Positions 37,050 through 45,832 of a stretch of DNA of 55,774 nt are shown here, in pieces (within the stretch, counting starts at the first letter, position 1; each line of letters begins with the position of its first letter). Under the pieces are notes generated by a model. That model saw nothing but the letters and a program-made list of their open reading frames with translations, did not search any database and was not told where the DNA came from. Position numbers and translations under genes: made by a program. The DNA is from JAYUJH01 sp043765375 (GTDB lineage: Bacteria; Pseudomonadota; Alphaproteobacteria; Rickettsiales; UBA998): assembly GCA_043765375.1 (NCBI GenBank), contig JAYUJH010000001.1, positions 1 through 55,774 of the forward strand. Direction: 5' to 3'.

Positions 37050-37130
37050 TGCGTTTATAAAATCCTTGAGAAAAATATTTCCATGAGAGATATCACCATA
37101 TATATCAGAATATGCGCTATTACAACAAAA

Positions 37131-37826
37131 TTAATTGCCAATTTTGTTGAACTCTGCCTCAATCATGATTGTGACTTCGTCACCAATTGTTGGCACATAA
37201 GTTGAAAAACCAAAATCTGAACGCTTGATTTTCAAGTTGCCTGAAAAACCAATAGCTGCGGTTTTACCAAATGGTTTTTTCTCATATGCGCCGTTGAACT
37301 TAACATTCATAATAACAGGGCGAGTTACCCCTAGCATAGTTAAATCGCCATAAACCCAAGCGGTGTTGTCTGGCATATCTTCTTTGCCATGTTCAATTTT
37401 GGTGGATTTGAAAGTGATTTGTGGGAACTTAATCGCATTAAACCATTCCTTGCCAAACCCTAATTTCTTATTAAAATCCACTTTACTAATATCAGATGAC
37501 GAACCTTTGGGATAATCCGTTTCAACTGAAGTTGGGTCAATCACGGCATATATAGTGCTTTTGTGCGGAGTGCTTGGGCTAAAGTTCAATTTTGCATTAA
37601 ACTTAGTAAATCTCGCCGTATAATCCGACAGTCCCAAGTGATTAACTTTCCATGTTATGCTAGTATGGGTTGAATCCGCCTGATATTCGCCAGATGGCAT
37701 ATCCTGCGGGTCGGTCATTGTTGCAGCAGCAGCGGATACGCCATAATTTTGCGCATTAACAGCTAATGGCGCAATCATCACGGTTGCAATTAACACCAAT
37801 TTACCAAATGATATTTTCTTCAACAT
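37131..37826 (-). CDS. YceI family periplasmic protein
   Basis: A 231-residue secreted protein with a signal peptide (KLVLIATVMIAPLAVNA). The YceI lipocalin-like barrel is marked by GEYQADSTHTSITWKVNHLG, SSDISKVDFNKKLGFGKEWF, FKSTKIEHGKE and TMLGVTRPVIMNVKFNG. Such proteins bind polyisoprenoids or other amphiphiles in the periplasm. It lies divergent from dapD. Confidence 0.92.
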   Translation of the reverse strand: MLKKISFGKLVLIATVMIAPLAVNAQNYGVSAAAATMTDPQDMPSGEYQADSTHTSITWKVNHLGLSDYTARFTKFNAKLNFSPSTPHKSTIYAVIDPTSVETDYPKGSSSDISKVDFNKKLGFGKEWFNAIKFPQITFKSTKIEHGKEDMPDNTAWVYGDLTMLGVTRPVIMNVKFNGAYEKKPFGKTAAIGFSGNLKIKRSDFGFSTYVPTIGDEVTIMIEAEFNKIGN

Positions 37827-38021
37827 AATATATATGTTCCTTGTTTTTTTATTTGAATTTTTATATTTTTATTATTTTGAAAACGTTAAATATCACATTT
37901 CACCGTAATAATAAAATATTTTTGCAAAAAACATCGCTTAAACCTCAGTTATTATTGCGCATAAACATTATTATGTTACTAATATATCATATCAAACACA
38001 AAATATAAGTGAAATAAATAT

Positions 38022-38840
38022 ATGAGCCAACAACAACAAATCATTGAATCTGCTTGGGAAGATAGGGCGAATATAACCCCAAAAACGACTGGAGAGGTGC
38101 GTGATGCAGTGACGGAAGCCTTGTCTGCGCTGGATTGTGGAGCGATGCGAGTTGCTGAGAAACAAGGCACAGATTGGGTGGTGCATCAATGGTTGAAAAA
38201 AGCGGTGCTGCTATCATTTCGTTTGAATGATAATGTGCAAAACGGCGTGGCTTATGATAAAGTCCCGTTAAAATGCGCCAATTGGACTCAAACCGATTTC
38301 GCAAATGCGGGCTTTCGTTCAGTGGCGGGCGCAGTGGTGCGACATAGTGCTTTCATCAGTAAAAATGTGGTGCTAATGCCTAGTTTCGTTAATGTTGGAG
38401 CATATGTTGGTGAAGGCACAATGGTTGATACTTGGTCAACAATTGGCAGTTGTGCGCAAATTGGTGCAAATTGCCATATATCTGGCGGAGTTGGTATTGG
38501 TGGCGTGCTTGAGCCATTGCAAGCAAACCCCGTTATAATTGAGGATAATTGCTTTATTGGTGCGCGTAGTGAAGTGGCAGAAGGGGTGATTGTAGAGGAA
38601 GGAAGCGTAATTTCTATGGGAGTATTTTTAGGAGCATCAACCAAAATCATCAACCGCGCAACTGGTGAGGTGCTTTATGGCAGAGTTCCCGCCTATTCCG
38701 TGGTTATTGCAGGCACATTACCAGCGAATGAACGTCATGACGGATTGCCCAACCCCTCACTTGCCTGCGCCGTTATTGTGAAGCAAGTTGATGCAAAAAC
38801 CCGCTCCAAAACTGGAATTAACGAATTGCTGCGGGATTGA
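38022..38840 (+). CDS. dapD: Tetrahydrodipicolinate N-succinyltransferase
   Basis: A 272-residue left-handed beta-helix enzyme of the succinylase branch of lysine/diaminopimelate synthesis. KKAVLLSFRLNDN, VGEGTMVDTWSTIGSCAQIG and HISGGVGIGGVLEPLQANPV with IIEDNCFIGARSEVAEG are signatures. It supplies diaminopimelate for peptidoglycan. rnhB follows after 36 bp. Confidence 0.97.
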   Translation: MSQQQQIIESAWEDRANITPKTTGEVRDAVTEALSALDCGAMRVAEKQGTDWVVHQWLKKAVLLSFRLNDNVQNGVAYDKVPLKCANWTQTDFANAGFRSVAGAVVRHSAFISKNVVLMPSFVNVGAYVGEGTMVDTWSTIGSCAQIGANCHISGGVGIGGVLEPLQANPVIIEDNCFIGARSEVAEGVIVEEGSVISMGVFLGASTKIINRATGEVLYGRVPAYSVVIAGTLPANERHDGLPNPSLACAVIVKQVDAKTRSKTGINELLRD

Positions 38841-38876
38841 TTTGCCAAGAATTGGATATTTCATTTAGGTTTAGTT

Positions 38877-39494
38877 TTGAGTTATTTTGAACCACATAAT
38901 TTTCCTAATTTAGAACATGAATTAGCACATACTGGGTTAGTTTGCGGTGTTGATGAGGCGGGGCGTGGTGCATTGGCTGGTGACGTCTATGCGGCGAGCG
39001 TTTGTTTCCACGATTATGCTAACATTCCAACAGGAATTAACGATTCCAAAAAATTAACTGCCGTCAAACGAGAGGAATTATATCATAAAATCATATTTTG
39101 TGCTGATGTTGGCGTTGGCGTGGCGAGTTCACAAGAAATTGACGCAATCAATATTTTGCAAGCAACTATGCTTGCTATGCAACGAGCTGTTGCACAATTG
39201 TCGCACCCTCCAACCTTTGCCTTGATTGATGGCAACAAAGTCCCCGCCCTTGCCATTCCCGCTAAATGCTTGATTAAAGGTGATAATTTGAGTATTTCAA
39301 TCGCTGCTGCTTCTATTGTAGCAAAGCATTTGCGTGACGCTCATATGCGTGAGTTGGATATGATATTTCCGCAATATGGATTTGCGCAACATGCGGGTTA
39401 TGGCACTAAAGCGCATATGCAAGCGTTGCATATTCATGGCGCATGTGCGATTCACCGCCATAGCTTCAAGCCGATGCGGGGGAGCTTATCGTGA
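38877..39494 (+). CDS. rnhB: Ribonuclease HII
   Basis: A 205-residue RNase that removes ribonucleotides and RNA from RNA/DNA hybrids. GVDEAGRGALAGDVYAASV holds the Asp-Glu pair, NDSKKLTAVKREELY and ASIVAKHLRDAHM complete the site. The start is TTG at 38877: no ATG or GTG lies in frame before the conserved DEAGRG part except after it. The ribosome binding site is weak (TAGG). Confidence 0.94.
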   Translation: MSYFEPHNFPNLEHELAHTGLVCGVDEAGRGALAGDVYAASVCFHDYANIPTGINDSKKLTAVKREELYHKIIFCADVGVGVASSQEIDAINILQATMLAMQRAVAQLSHPPTFALIDGNKVPALAIPAKCLIKGDNLSISIAAASIVAKHLRDAHMRELDMIFPQYGFAQHAGYGTKAHMQALHIHGACAIHRHSFKPMRGSLS

Positions 39495-39680
39495 TAAAAA
39501 ATATCTCTATAATTTTTCTGTTACTACATATTTTTGAATGCCACATATTTTTGAATATTGGACTACAATAATTCGCATTACACATTATATTATAAAGTTA
39601 AAGGGAATGAAAAGCTAGACATATTCTTTGTATTTTGGTAAAGTGGATACATAATAATTTAGTTAAAAAGGTATTTTAGC

Positions 39681-39923
39681 ATGAACAAAAAGCATTTTGC
39701 ATTATTAATGGCAACCATTTTACCACTCTCTGCTTGTGGCAATACGCAAATGGATAGAGCTTTAAGTGGCGCAGGGATTGGTGCAGGTGCGGGGGCTTTG
39801 GCAAGCGTTGCAATTGGTGGCAGCGTTGGCACGGCAGTTATTGTTGGTGCTGGAGTTGGCGCAGTTGCGGGCGCAATAACTGATAACAACAAAATTAACT
39901 TCGGCAAACCCCTCTGGCGTTAG
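39681..39923 (+). CDS. Small glycine-zipper lipoprotein
   Basis: An 80-residue protein with a lipoprotein signal, lipobox LSAC with Cys at about residue 19. The rest is a glycine-zipper region (SGAGIGAGAGALASVAIGGS, GVGAVAGAITD), as in SlyB/OsmB and the Rickettsia 17 kDa antigen family, though the usual C-terminal domain of that antigen is missing. It should sit in the outer membrane. It is single, with about 180 bp of A+T-rich spacer before it. Confidence 0.75.
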   Translation: MNKKHFALLMATILPLSACGNTQMDRALSGAGIGAGAGALASVAIGGSVGTAVIVGAGVGAVAGAITDNNKINFGKPLWR

Positions 39924-39972
39924 TTATATGTAGAATTGACCATCTGAGGCGTCAAAGATTTAATGTTATAAA

Positions 39973-40521
39973 TCAAATTGCTTCCACTGATAAAACCTCG
40001 GGAATATAATGTTTTAGCATGTTTTCAATTCCACTTTTTAGGGTCACAGTGGAGCTTGGGCAACCAGAACATGAGCCGTGCATCTCCAAATATACCACTC
40101 CATCTTTGAAAGAATGAAACACAATATCACCTCCGTCCATTGCAACTGAGGGGCGAACCCGAGCATCTATCAACTCAATAATTTCCTTCTCAATATCAGT
40201 TGCATCACTGAAATCATTCGCCACTGGCTTTTCTTTGGCGAACAGCACCACATGCCCCGCTACAAAAAAATCCATGATGCGAGTGAGCAAATCTGGCTTG
40301 AGCAACGACCAATCAAATGATGAATCCTTGGTTATGGTAATAAAATCGCTACCCAGAAACACTGCATTCACTCCAGCCACTTCAAACATTGTCAGCGCAA
40401 GCGGGGATTCCTCCGCCATCATTTTGCTAGTATAAAACCTTGTGCCATTGCCAAGAACGGTTTTTTCAGGCAGAAACTTTAATGTTTGCGGGTTGGGAGT
40501 GGTTTCCGTTTGAATATACAT
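39973..40521 (-). CDS. Nfu-type iron-sulfur scaffold/carrier protein
   Basis: A 182-residue protein with an N-terminal Nfu_N domain (MYIQTETTPNPQTLKFLPEK) and a C-terminal NifU-like domain with the cluster-binding CSGCPSS (CxxC). DARVRPSVAMDGGDIVFHSF is typical of alphaproteobacterial and mitochondrial Nfu1. It transfers 4Fe-4S clusters to client proteins and may act with the ferredoxin at 8533. Confidence 0.93.
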   Translation of the reverse strand: MYIQTETTPNPQTLKFLPEKTVLGNGTRFYTSKMMAEESPLALTMFEVAGVNAVFLGSDFITITKDSSFDWSLLKPDLLTRIMDFFVAGHVVLFAKEKPVANDFSDATDIEKEIIELIDARVRPSVAMDGGDIVFHSFKDGVVYLEMHGSCSGCPSSTVTLKSGIENMLKHYIPEVLSVEAI

Positions 40522-40671
40522 AAATATAACATAGTGATTTCGGAGGATTTTTCAAGCGTTAAATAATATGAGAACGTGAAAATATAGAAAAAATATGGAC
40601 GGCAAAAATAATATATAAGGCTATAAGATAAAATTATAGACATAATAAAAATCATGTATTATAAATTATAT

Positions 40672-41142
40672 GCAGCGTTAGATGAACGGGCGGTCGCGTG
40701 TGAGGTTAAAATTAATATAAGTTAAATCTGCACGAGGAAAGTCTGGGCTTCACGGAACATGATGGCGGGTAATCCCCGCCGAGGGTGACCTCAGGGAAAG
40801 TGCCACAGAAAACAAACTACCCGAGAAATTGGGAAAAGGTGAAAAGGTGCGGTAAGAGCGCACCGCGCTTCTGGCAACAGAAGTGGCAGGGTAAACCCCA
40901 TCAGAAGCAAGACCAAATAGGGATAATAATGTTTGCCAAACTTTAGTTCGGTAGCATCAATATGTTCCGTATTGTCTATTATTCGGGTAGGTCGCTTGAG
41001 CGTGGTAGAGATGCCTCGCCTAGATGAATGATCGCCTCCAGCCTTGCGATGATATTCTCATTTTGCAACAGCAATGTTTTGAAATGTTAATATTTGTAGC
41101 GAACTGAAGACAGAACCCAGCTTATAGTTCATCTAACGTTGC
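40672..41142 (+). ncRNA. rnpB: RNase P RNA (type A)
   Basis: The catalytic RNA that matures tRNA 5' ends. The P1 helix is a 16 bp pair of the two ends, GCAGCGTTAGATGAAC with GTTCATCTAACGTTGC. The conserved core GAGGAAAGTCTGGGCT (40734-40749), AGGGTGACC-type P7-P10 region, the ACAGAA element near 40826 and again ACAGAACCC near 41110 are present. At about 470 nt it is longer than usual; an A+T-rich insertion lies in the P3 region (40700-40733). Confidence 0.95.
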
Positions 41143-41349
41143 TTGTGCTATAGGCGGTCGTTGATTATTTTGCCTCTATGAGGTGATATTTTCAATATCA
41201 TGTGTTATTAATAATGTGTCCCTAAATTGATTATTTATTTTGCATAAGGTTATTTTCACATAGCATTATTTTTTGCAATCTAACTTTAACCTATATTTAA
41301 CTATTTATTATGTATAATATATATGTTATTTATCATTAAGGAATGTTTA

Positions 41350-42228
41350 ATGTGCTGTCAATATTCACCCCCCCCCCCCCGCAAACTTAATTCAACTATA
41401 AGTTGCAATGAAGCTCGCAATGGATTTTCACTAGTTGAATTATCCATTGTTTTGCTAATAATTGGAATGTTAGTTAGTGGTGTATTAGTCGGACGTGATA
41501 TGATTAGGGCAGCGGAGTTGCGCTCAATTACTACGCAAGCAGATCAAATATATGTCAGTATTAATTTGTTCAAAGATAAATATATGTCACTCCCTGGGGA
41601 TATGACAAATGCAACAGAATTTTGGGGTGCAGCAGATGGCAATGATGGCTTAGGGAATGATTGCAGAGATGCAACAAGCGTTGGCACCACAACATGCAAT
41701 GGCAATGATAATGATTGGCTAGATGGCGATGCACCACCTTACAGCATGGCACTTGCACATGAGGCTCCCGAGTGGTTCCATTCGTGGGTGCATTTGAAAA
41801 ACGCTGGATTAATTCAAGGAAGTTACACTGGGATAAGAACACAAGATCCTAGACAAGCAACTCCCGGTGTAAATATTCCACAGGGAAAAAATGGTAAGGT
41901 TGGTTTTACTTTAATGAGCCTTATTAATCCAGATGTATTACCACTTGCTGATTGGTATAAAGGAAATTATAAACTCGTCTTGGTGATTGGTTCAGAATCA
42001 TCTGGATACGAATCCCAAGCGCCCGCTTTTTCTGCTTCCGAAGTTTGGAACATTGATAAAAAAGTAGATGACGCCATGCCCGGAAATGGAATAATTAGAA
42101 CTTATGTTGATAACACTGATTGTTTAAGTTCAACCAATAATGCGGATTATATGACCGCAACTTATAATTTAACAAGTTCAAAACAAGCATGTGCAATTTT
42201 ATATTCTTACATAGATCCGGGACATTAA
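41350..42228 (+). CDS. Type IV prepilin-like protein with poly-C tract in the leader
   Basis: A 292-residue prepilin/pseudopilin. The leader ends in Gly and the mature protein would start FSLVELSIVLLIIGMLVSG, with Glu at position 5, the class III (type IV pilin/type II secretion) signal for prepilin peptidase. VGRDMIRAAELRS continues the helix. I chose the ATG at 41350 because AAGGA lies 7 bases before it. The leader codons include a run of 13 C (41368-41380) coding Pro; a change in its length would shift the frame before the mature protein. A paralogue lies at 53791-54576 (WNIDKK.DD motif shared). No assembly genes are nearby. Confidence 0.85.
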   Translation: MCCQYSPPPPRKLNSTISCNEARNGFSLVELSIVLLIIGMLVSGVLVGRDMIRAAELRSITTQADQIYVSINLFKDKYMSLPGDMTNATEFWGAADGNDGLGNDCRDATSVGTTTCNGNDNDWLDGDAPPYSMALAHEAPEWFHSWVHLKNAGLIQGSYTGIRTQDPRQATPGVNIPQGKNGKVGFTLMSLINPDVLPLADWYKGNYKLVLVIGSESSGYESQAPAFSASEVWNIDKKVDDAMPGNGIIRTYVDNTDCLSSTNNADYMTATYNLTSSKQACAILYSYIDPGH

Positions 42229-42594
42229 TAAGATGCGCTAAGTAAATGCCTTATGAATACTAGCCCGCGCTTATATGATAACTTCAAGATGTTTTATAGA
42301 GATTTCAGCTTGCAATGGGATTACGTTGGATCTTGCGTTTATCATACCAGCGGCGAAGCCACCCATAAGAAGGCATAGCGAAGATAAAAGCTAGTATCCA
42401 TTTCAGGAAAATGTTTGCTGAAAATTGTTATTCTAAAGGAAGTTGAAGCCCATTTTGTTAAATAAACAAGATAAAGTATTTGTGGATACCAGCCTGCGCT
42501 GGTATTACAATCTCACAATAACTTATATCTTAGCTAATTGAAAAACACATTAGCGAATTATATAAAGAAATCATACAAATAACATCAAAGCGGA
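42229..42594. repeat. Gene-free stretch with dispersed GTATCC repeats
   Basis: No gene fits. At 42343-42400 ATACCAG.. to GCTAGTATCCATT encloses ACCCATAAGAAGGCATAGCG, like the block at 4236-4283. At 42482-42506 GGATACCAGCCTGCGCTGGT is an almost perfect palindrome. A related palindrome is at 53751-53776. Confidence 0.55.
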
Positions 42595-42950
42595 GGTGAT
42601 TCTGTTGCCCGGACACCCCCAAAACCGCGTTCACTGCTAGAGTATCACGAACTGCCCTTAAGCAGCTGCGCGAACCGCTACGACTGTGTTGTCGTTAGCA
42701 GCAACAAGTGCGTTGTTATCGTTTGCACTTATTGTTGTTTAGCCCTTCCCTATCGTTGCTTTGAGCGAAATAATTCGTCCAAAAGATAGCAGCGGAACAA
42801 TTCTGGGTGAACATTATTCCTTTATCACGCCTGTCGATGCTGTGTCATCCCCACCGAAATCAACCCTAAAGTTCACTTACTAGAGTTTTCTTGGGTGGAG
42901 ATGCTGGGTACTGCCCCCAGGTCCAGTTCGTCTATTCTAAACTCTGCACT
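42595..42950 (-). ncRNA. ssrA: Two-piece (permuted) tmRNA
   Basis: Rescues stalled ribosomes. The acceptor piece comes first on the minus strand and ends CATCTCCA at 42903-42896; after an intervening stretch of about 40 bases the coding piece starts GGGGATG at 42852. GGGGATG and CATCTCC form the 7 bp acceptor stem (one G-T pair), and GGGGGCAGTACCC is the T-arm part. ATGACACAGCATCGACAGG is the conserved 5' part of the coding piece. The tag frame (42726-42658) begins ANDNNALVA, continues ANDNTVVAVRAAA and ends TAA. The permuted form is typical of alphaproteobacteria. Outer ends are approximate. Confidence 0.95.
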
Positions 42951-43183
42951 ATCACCATAGTTGAATGCAATATTATTACAATTAACACCACTAACATACA
43001 CGCACAAAGACATTAATTCAAGTGATTTTTGTGAAAATATTTCCAGTTGTCATGCCCCTTGTTATATCCTTAAAATATGCTGCTATCAATTTCAAACTGC
43101 ATGAACTTCAACCTGCGCTAAAGTAACAACGGCGTGAAAAGCACAAAAGCCTACAAGCCTGAGGGTTGATGCAACAATCATCA
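42951..43183. other. Spacer between tmRNA and membrane protein gene
   Basis: It should hold the tmRNA promoter at its left end (minus strand). I see no gene; the short frame at 43108-43407 is a shadow. Confidence 0.4.
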
Positions 43184-43894
43184 TCAAAAAACACTATTAA
43201 ACATGTTGCGCCAGAAAATGCTAGTCGGGCTGGAAGTGCCAATTTTGCAACTAAGCGAACTTTTATAGCGCAATTTGCACCAACCGCCATCGCCACGGCT
43301 GCAAGCATAACCTGAAAAACGTTGATTTTTGCCGTTATAATGCACGATTTCGGAAAACTCTCGGCAGACCGCCCCTGATTGTGCTTTGAACTTGTCTTTC
43401 GCCTCAAAATATCCGTAAAAATGGCTATTCATCAACCATTTATATTTCTGATTGGCAGGAAAATAATTCATGGCATAGCGAAAATGTGACGCATAATAAT
43501 TATGGTCGTTGGAATCCATCGTTGCGGCAATATTGACATTAAATGCGCTTGTTCCATCTTCAATTTTGCCTACAAACTTGGGGAGGTAAGCCACATTGCT
43601 ACTTTTTTGCATGATATATTTTGGATCATTCACATTGACTGGTGCATTTGGGTCTATATTTGTTGCAACATTAGCGTGAATTGCGGTTGCTGGGCTGCTC
43701 ATAACTTCATTTTCTTGCTCTGCAAAATAATATTCAATGCAAAACCCAATCGCACTGACCCAAAATGGCGCAGTAAATACCAACCAAAGCAAACGTTTTG
43801 GCTTTTTTAGGAAAAAATAAACGCCGTGCCAAACGCCAAGCCACAAAATTATTTTACCAAACACCCCGATTCTAAAAATTGCTTGCCTAATCAT
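43184..43894 (-). CDS. Membrane protein with 17-kDa-antigen-like C-terminal domain
   Basis: A 236-residue protein with two hydrophobic segments in the first 60 residues (IILWLGVWHGVYFF and WLVFTAPFWVSAIGFCIEYY). The C-terminal part GAVCREFSEIVHYNGKNQRF and GYACSRGDGGWCKL resembles the CREY..G..Q.A.G.AC...DG.W pattern that ends Rickettsia 17 kDa surface antigen family proteins. The middle (100-180) is not recognised. Single gene; no ribosome binding site is clear. Confidence 0.55.
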   Translation of the reverse strand: MIRQAIFRIGVFGKIILWLGVWHGVYFFLKKPKRLLWLVFTAPFWVSAIGFCIEYYFAEQENEVMSSPATAIHANVATNIDPNAPVNVNDPKYIMQKSSNVAYLPKFVGKIEDGTSAFNVNIAATMDSNDHNYYASHFRYAMNYFPANQKYKWLMNSHFYGYFEAKDKFKAQSGAVCREFSEIVHYNGKNQRFSGYACSRGDGGWCKLRYKSSLSCKIGTSSPTSIFWRNMFNSVF

Positions 43895-43994
43895 ATGACA
43901 TGAGTTCTAGCATGAAATGATTAACAATTGAAGTTGTTTTTGCTGAAAAAACTCACAAGCTAATTAACTTGAAATATTATCTAACAAATTAATG

Positions 43995-44029
43995 AGCAAA
44001 AAAAATGTAGCACTGGGGAGTGCTACATT
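43995..44029 (-). terminator. Terminator of the 23-residue peptide gene
   Basis: AATGTAGCACT pairs perfectly with AGTGCTACATT over a 4 nt loop, followed on the minus strand by eight T residues. A second hairpin (TAAGCTAAAC/GTTTAACTTA, 9 of 10) overlaps the stop codon of the peptide gene at 44069. Confidence 0.88.
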
Positions 44030-44068
44030 AATCTTAAGCGACGCAATAAGCTAAACTTTTAGTTTAAC

Positions 44069-44140
44069 TTATTTGCCTTTTGGCGGTTGCTTAGGAGCGT
44101 TTCCAGGTGGAACTCCTTGAGTAGGCCGTTGTTTTGACAT
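44069..44140 (-). CDS. Tiny Pro/Gly/Gln-rich peptide, 23 residues
   Basis: MSKQRPTQGVPPGNAPKQPP followed by KGK. The ATG has TTAGGAGAATAG just upstream, nearly the same as in front of the 49-residue gene at 8149-8298, and both start MSK. It is followed by a strong terminator, making a transcript of about 170 nt. Such a short peptide needs confirmation; alternatively the locus is a small RNA. No family is recognised. Confidence 0.45.
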   Translation of the reverse strand: MSKQRPTQGVPPGNAPKQPPKGK

Positions 44141-44341
44141 GACTATTCTCCTAATGAAAGGTTCTCACGAAAACAAAAAATTAATTGTTACTGTATTAAA
44201 AAATACAGTGTATAAGATTTTGTAAATTCTAATTAAATTAAATCATTTGTAATGTCAACTAAAAAATATCAATTAACTTGAAATATTAATAATTTATTGT
44301 TAAATGATAGTTATAAAATTAAATTATAGGTATTAAAAAAT

Positions 44342-44506
44342 ATGTCAAAGCAGATAAATATATCAAAAAAAATGGGAACAAAATTAATATTTTTTAGTGT
44401 AGCTATATCATTAATTATTGGCGTGATTATTGCACTTGGTATGGTTGACTTGCGCCCAAAATCCGAGTTGCTGAGCAAACCAGCCGATTTAACCATCTTC
44501 AAATAA
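44342..44506 (+). CDS. Small single-span membrane protein, 54 residues
   Basis: It starts MSKQINISKKMGTKLI and has one hydrophobic segment (FFSVAISLIIGVIIALGMV), with a charged tail. The start is preceded by TAGG only. It ends 30 bp before the sugar-nucleotide dehydrogenase and may be in its operon. Function unknown. Confidence 0.5.
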   Translation: MSKQINISKKMGTKLIFFSVAISLIIGVIIALGMVDLRPKSELLSKPADLTIFK

Positions 44507-44536
44507 TATATATATACAAGGTAATATAAAATAAAA

Positions 44537-45817
44537 ATGATGCAAAAAATCAACCAAATATGTATGATAGGTATGGGGCCTGTTGGGACTGTATCAGGGC
44601 TATGCTTTGCCAAAAGTGGTTTTCAAGTGGTTGGAGTGGATATAAATCCAACTAGGCTAGCCGCTTTTAATGCGGGTATTGCGCCATTCATAGAGCCAAA
44701 TATTAACGAATTATTGCAACAATGTTTGGCGGATAAAACATTTAGCGTCACTGATGATGCAAATGATGCAATCGCCAAATCTGATGTTATAATGATAGCA
44801 GTTGGCACGCCCACCCCTGAGGAAACGGGCATTCCAGATTTATCACAATTAGATGCAGTTGCACAAACTATTGGTGAGGCAATCAAAAATGTTGAACACG
44901 CACCAATTATTATTGTGCGTTCAACCGTTCCACCAAGCACCATGCGGTTGCGATTAGCTCCAATAATTGCACAATATTCAGGTAAGCAAGCGGGAGTTGG
45001 CTTTAATATTGCGTCAAACCCAGAGTTTCTGCGTGAAGGTGTTGCAATTGCTGATTTTTTCAAAACGGGGCGGGTTGTTATCGGGGCAGATAATGCAGAA
45101 ATTGCCGCTAAAATTGCGCAATTATATCACCAAGTTGATGGCAAAATCATGTGCGTTTCGCTAGAATCTGCCGAGTTCGCTAAATATGTTGATAACACAT
45201 GGCACGCCGTGAAAGTTGCTTTTGCTAATGAAATCGCCCGCACTGTCACCGCATTTGGTGGAAACCCGTTGGAGACGGCGGAGATTTTTTTAAGCGATAA
45301 TCAGTTAAATATTTCACCTTATTATCTGCGACCGGGCTTTGCGTTTGGTGGTTCATGTTTGCCCAAAGACACGCGCGGGATTTTAGCTTTGGCACGTCAA
45401 TATAATGTTGATTTACCGTTAATTGCGGGCTTGTTGCCGAGCAATGAAGCGCATATTGATTCAGCAATTAAGGTGATAATGCAGCATTTTACTAATAGTT
45501 CTGGCACAAAAAAAATCGCACTTCTTGGCTGTGCATTCAAAGAAAATGTTGATGATTTGCGTGAAAGCCCAGCATTAATGGTGGCGAGCAAATTGCTTAA
45601 ACACGGAGTGCAGGTTTTTGCGCATGACATGGCATATGAGGTGGGTGATGAATTACCCCTGCCCCGCACCGCTCAAACAATTGTTATAACTGAATTATCA
45701 GAGGCGATTAACCATGCAGATGTGATTATTTTGTTGCATAATTTGCCAGCATATCGTCAAATAATTGCAACTAGCAACAAGCCAATCATAGATTTAACCA
45801 CCATTCCAAAAACATAA
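44537..45817 (+). CDS. UDP-glucose/GDP-mannose dehydrogenase family protein
   Basis: A 426-residue NAD-dependent four-electron dehydrogenase oxidising a sugar nucleotide to a uronic acid. The NAD site is CMIGMGPVGTVSGLCFAKSG, SNPEFLREGVAI and the nucleophile Cys in FAFGGSCLPKDTRGI are conserved. YLRPGFAFGGSCLPKD is closest to the GDP-mannose 6-dehydrogenase (AlgD) type, but the UDP-glucose type cannot be excluded. It probably feeds surface polysaccharide synthesis and lies upstream of flgA. Confidence 0.88.
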   Translation: MMQKINQICMIGMGPVGTVSGLCFAKSGFQVVGVDINPTRLAAFNAGIAPFIEPNINELLQQCLADKTFSVTDDANDAIAKSDVIMIAVGTPTPEETGIPDLSQLDAVAQTIGEAIKNVEHAPIIIVRSTVPPSTMRLRLAPIIAQYSGKQAGVGFNIASNPEFLREGVAIADFFKTGRVVIGADNAEIAAKIAQLYHQVDGKIMCVSLESAEFAKYVDNTWHAVKVAFANEIARTVTAFGGNPLETAEIFLSDNQLNISPYYLRPGFAFGGSCLPKDTRGILALARQYNVDLPLIAGLLPSNEAHIDSAIKVIMQHFTNSSGTKKIALLGCAFKENVDDLRESPALMVASKLLKHGVQVFAHDMAYEVGDELPLPRTAQTIVITELSEAINHADVIILLHNLPAYRQIIATSNKPIIDLTTIPKT

Positions 45818-45832
45818 CCATATGCAGAACGA

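Noticed and set aside
37050..37130. Possible SAM-responsive riboswitch upstream of metK
   Set aside because: No stem arrangement or conserved bases of SAM-II or SAM/SAH types could be matched; only A+T-rich sequence with a weak ribosome binding site is present.
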